From Inia geoffrensis (lineage: Eukaryota; Chordata; Mammalia; Artiodactyla; Iniidae), in contig CM070915.1 in NCBI GenBank assembly GCA_036417435.1, forward strand, positions 80,787,799 to 80,851,798: a DNA stretch of 64,000 bases, in the 5' to 3' direction. Of this stretch, positions 62,185 through 64,000 are shown piece by piece. The stretch's first letter is position 1, and each line of letters starts with the position of its first letter. The translations under genes and the position numbers were made by a program. A model generated the notes under the pieces. The model was given only the letters and a program-made list of their open reading frames with translations. It was not told the origin of the DNA and did not search any database.

Positions 62185-63696
62185 AATGGGGATTGATTAG
62201 GGTACAGGTTAGGGTACGGCAATGTCTTAGGGATAGCGTACGTTAGAGGGCATGGCTTAGTGTTGATGTACTGGTTAAAATTAGGACACTGGTGAGGGTA
62301 AAGTTTCGGGTGAGTGTCATGGTTAGGTTTCAGGTTAGGGTTAGGGTTAGGGAATGGAGAGGGATTAGGGTACAGGTTAGGGTACCGCTGCGGTTTAGTG
62401 TTAGCATACGTGTGAGGGCAAGTGTTAGTCTTGGTGTCCTGGTTAAGATTAGGGCACGGGTGAGGGTAAGACTTCGGGTGAGGGTCAGGGTTAGGATTCG
62501 GGTTAGGTTTAGGGTTAGGGAATGGACAGGGATTAGGGTACAGGTTAGGGTACGACAATGCTTAAGGGTTAGCGTAAGTGTGAGGGCACGAGTTAGTGTT
62601 GGTGTACTGGTTAAGACAAGGGCAGCGATGAGGGTAAGGCCTCGGAAAAGGGTCACGTTCAGGGTTTCGCTTAGGGTTAGGGTTAGGGAATGGTGAGGGA
62701 TTAGGGTACAGGATAGCGTACGACAATGCTTAAGGGTTAGCATACGTTTGAGGGCATGAGTTAGTGGTTGTGTACTGGTTAAGATTAGGGCACTGGTTAG
62801 GGTAGGGCATCGGAAGTGGGTCAGGTTTAGGGAAGGGGTTAGGGTTAGGGTTAAGGAATGGGGAGGGATTAGGGTACAATTTAGGGCACGACAACGCTTA
62901 AGGTTTAGCGTACGTGTGAGGGCACGAGTTAGTGTTGGTGTCCTGGTTAAGATTAGGGCACGGGTGAGGGTAAGTCTTCGGGTGAGGGTCAGGGTTAGGA
63001 TTCGTGTTAGGGTTAGTGTTAAGGAATGCAGAGGGATTAGGGTACAGCTTAGGGTACGACAGTGCTTAAGGGTTAGCGTTCGTGTGAGGGCAAGTGTTAG
63101 GGATAGTGTCCTGGTTAAGATTAGGGCACGGGTGGGGGTAAGGCTTCAGGTGAGGGTCAGGGTTAGGATTCGGGTTAGGGTTAGGGTTAGGGAATGGGGA
63201 GGGATTAGGGTACAGTTTAGGGTACGACAACGATTAAGGGTTAGCGTACGTGTGAGGGCACGAGTTAGTGCTGGTGTCCTGGTTAAGATTAGGGCACAGG
63301 TGAGGGTAAGGCTTCGGATGAGGGTCAGGGTTAGGATTCGTGTTAGGTTTAGGGTTAAGGAATGCAGAGGGATTAGGGTACAGCTTAGGGTACGACAGTG
63401 CTTAAGGGTTAGCGTTCGTGTGAGGGCAAGGGTTAGTGTTGGTGTCCTGGTTAAGATTAGGGCACGGGTGAGGGTAAGGTTTCAGGTGAGGGTCAGGGAT
63501 AGAATTCGGGTTAGGGTTAGGGTTAGGGAATGGGGAGATATTAGGGCACAGTTTAGGGTACCAGAACGCTTAAGGTTTAGCGTACGTGTGAGGTCACTAG
63601 TTAGTGTTAGTGTACTGCTTACGATTAGGGCACGGGTGAGGGTAAGGCCTCGGAAGAGGGTCACGTTAAGGGTTAGGTTTAGGGTTAGGGTTAGGG
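62185..63696 (+). repeat. HOR unit a-b-c-d-e-f-g/e-f/g-h (9 monomers)
   Basis: 1512 bp; copy of the unit at 57303, with no difference noticed. Confidence 0.75.
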
Positions 63697-64000
63697 AATG
63701 GGGATTGATTAGAGTGCAGGTTAGCGTACGGCAATGGCTTAGGGTTAGCGTACGTTAGAGGGCATGGGTTAGTGTTGATGTACTGGTTAAAATTAGGACA
63801 CGGGTGAGGGTAAAGTTTCGGGTGAGTGTCATGGTTAGGTTTCAGGTTAGGGTTAGGGTTAGGGAATGGAGAGGGATTAGGGTACAGGTTAGGGTACCGC
63901 TGCGGTTTAGTGTTAGCGTACGTGTGAGGGCACGAGTTAGTCTTGGTGTCCTGGTTAAGATTAGGGCACGGGTGAGGGTAAGGCACCGGGTGAGGGTCAG
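63697..64000 (+). repeat. Partial HOR unit a-b (window edge)
   Basis: One a monomer and most of a b monomer, ending at GGTGAGGGTCAG. It matches 58815-59118. Confidence 0.75.

Larger units (their letters stand above)
1..64000 (+). repeat. 168-bp TTAGGG-derived satellite array (whole window)
   Basis: The whole window is tandem copies of a 168-bp monomer. Successive AATGG landmarks are 168 bp apart or differ from that by small steps, often 6 or 12 bp. In hexamer phase with AATGGG as hexamer 1, hexamers 3, 5, 17 and 26-28 are canonical TTAGGG; 11, 19 and 22 are TGAGGG, 23 is TCAGGG, 21 and 25 are TTCGGG, and 18 is CACGGG. The least telomere-like part is hexamers 4-7 and 10-16, which holds TACGAC, AACGCT, TACGTG and CACGAG. 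My consensus has 73 G and 17 C per 168 on the plus strand, an extreme strand bias. I saw no stretch over 100 bp that is not this repeat. A degenerate telomeric or subtelomeric satellite is the best description; an interstitial location cannot be excluded. Confidence 0.95.
27379..64000 (+). repeat. Domain IV: homogeneous a-h higher-order array
   Basis: Eight monomer classes recur in the order a-b-c-d-e-f-g-h (1344 bp). Marks: a GGGGATTGATTAG or GGGGATTGACTAG; b TACCGCTGCGGTTTAG; c TTAAGACAAGGGCACCGATG; d GGCATTGGTTAGGGTAGGGC; e GTACAATTTAGGG with GATTCGTGTTAG; f AATGCAGAGG with GACAGTGCTTAAG; g ACGATTAAGG with CAGGGATAGAATTCGG; h GGAGATATTAGGGCACAG with GAGGTCACTAGTTAG. Each a monomer anchors one unit, listed separately. 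Unit sizes in monomers, from 27709, are 7, 7, 7, 8, 2, 8, 8, 8, 10, 8, 4, 7, 3, 5, 7, 5, 7, 8, 10, 8, 5, 9, 5, 7, 6, 7, 9, 13, 7, 9 and a partial unit. Confidence 0.85.
60505..64000 (+). repeat. Third-order unit of 29 monomers, copy 2 (cut by window end)
   Basis: 3496 bp of the second copy are visible, matching 55611-59118. It contains d-e/g-h, the 7-monomer unit, the 9-monomer unit and the start of the next a-b. The array clearly continues beyond the window. Confidence 0.8.

Noticed and set aside
4..63986. Hundreds of long open reading frames on both strands, up to 430 codons (for example minus strand 37289-38581 and 48056-49348, plus strand 2095-3261).
   Set aside because: They are low-complexity Val-Arg, Leu-Thr or Pro-Asn strings that overlap on opposite strands. 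TTAGGG and CCCTAA have no stop in these frames and indels are mostly multiples of six, so open frames arise without selection. No domain, signal peptide or gene-like start context is visible.
1..64000. CRISPR-like regularity (repeats at constant spacing).
   Set aside because: The whole period is repeat; there are no unique spacers between short direct repeats, and no cas genes.
1..64000. CENP-B box as a sign of a centromeric satellite.
   Set aside because: Partial TTCGGGTTAGG sequences occur in each monomer, but the required downstream CGGG at the right spacing (TTCG, four bases, A, two bases, CGGG) is absent in the sites I checked.
1..64000. True terminal telomere.
   Set aside because: Pure TTAGGG never exceeds seven copies and is embedded in diverged monomers; a functional terminal tract would be long and nearly pure.
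1..64000. Embedded transposable element, tRNA, rRNA or other non-satellite insert.
   Set aside because: Every line reads as the 168-bp repeat, including the domain boundaries. I saw no non-repeat stretch, terminal inverted repeat, poly-A tail or RNA gene motif.
55611..64000. Collapsed or artificial assembly duplication as the only explanation for the 4.89-kb tandem copies.
   Set aside because: Not excluded, but the copies differ at several sites near their left ends and by 12 bp in the TTAGGG run, which a simple duplicated contig would not show.

Overview
The window is one uninterrupted array of tandem satellite DNA. I found no supported protein gene, RNA gene, transposon, CRISPR array or bacterial-type regulatory site. 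The basic unit is about 168 bp (roughly 380 units in 64 kb). 168 is exactly 28 x 6, and when a consensus unit is cut into hexamers in fixed phase, 19 of 28 hexamers match TTAGGG at four or more positions and about 71% of all bases agree with a pure TTAGGG run (hand count on a consensus I built by eye). The satellite is therefore best read as an ancient telomere-type TTAGGG array that diverged and was then amplified in blocks of 28 hexamers. TTAGGG is the telomere repeat of vertebrates, many other animals, many filamentous fungi and some protists. The frequent CG-to-TG/CA variants fit a genome with CpG methylation, so a vertebrate subtelomere is a reasonable guess but is not proven. The G-rich strand is always the plus strand; if this is a true subtelomere, the chromosome end lies to the right.

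Layout, with each monomer start set at the AATGG that follows the TTAGGG run. (1) 1-214 is a diverged edge. (2) Domain I, 215-8098, is a young higher-order array of two related blocks: A (6 monomers, 1008 bp) and B (5 or 7 monomers, 840 or 1176 bp), ordered A', B5, B7, A, A, B7, A, B4. (3) Domain II, 8099-17313, is a less ordered array of monomer classes here named a to h, with a recurring a-b-h trimer of 504 bp. (4) Domain III, 17314-27378, uses a different class set that includes old relatives of the Domain I blocks, plus an older 2.2-kb duplication. (5) Domain IV, 27379-64000, is a highly homogeneous array whose parent unit is the 8-monomer order a-b-c-d-e-f-g-h (1344 bp), with 2- to 13-monomer derivatives made by in-register deletion, duplication and hybrid monomers. 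At the right end a third level appears: a 29-monomer unit of about 4.89 kb repeats in tandem.

Domains I and III share one monomer lineage and II and IV another, so the window has an X-Y-X-Y arrangement. Many long open frames exist on both strands (Val-Arg on plus, Leu-Thr and Pro-Asn on minus). They follow automatically from a 6-bp motif that lacks stops in those frames and are not called as genes. The Val-Arg frame is, however, the one reported for translated telomeric RNA, so it is raised in the findings.
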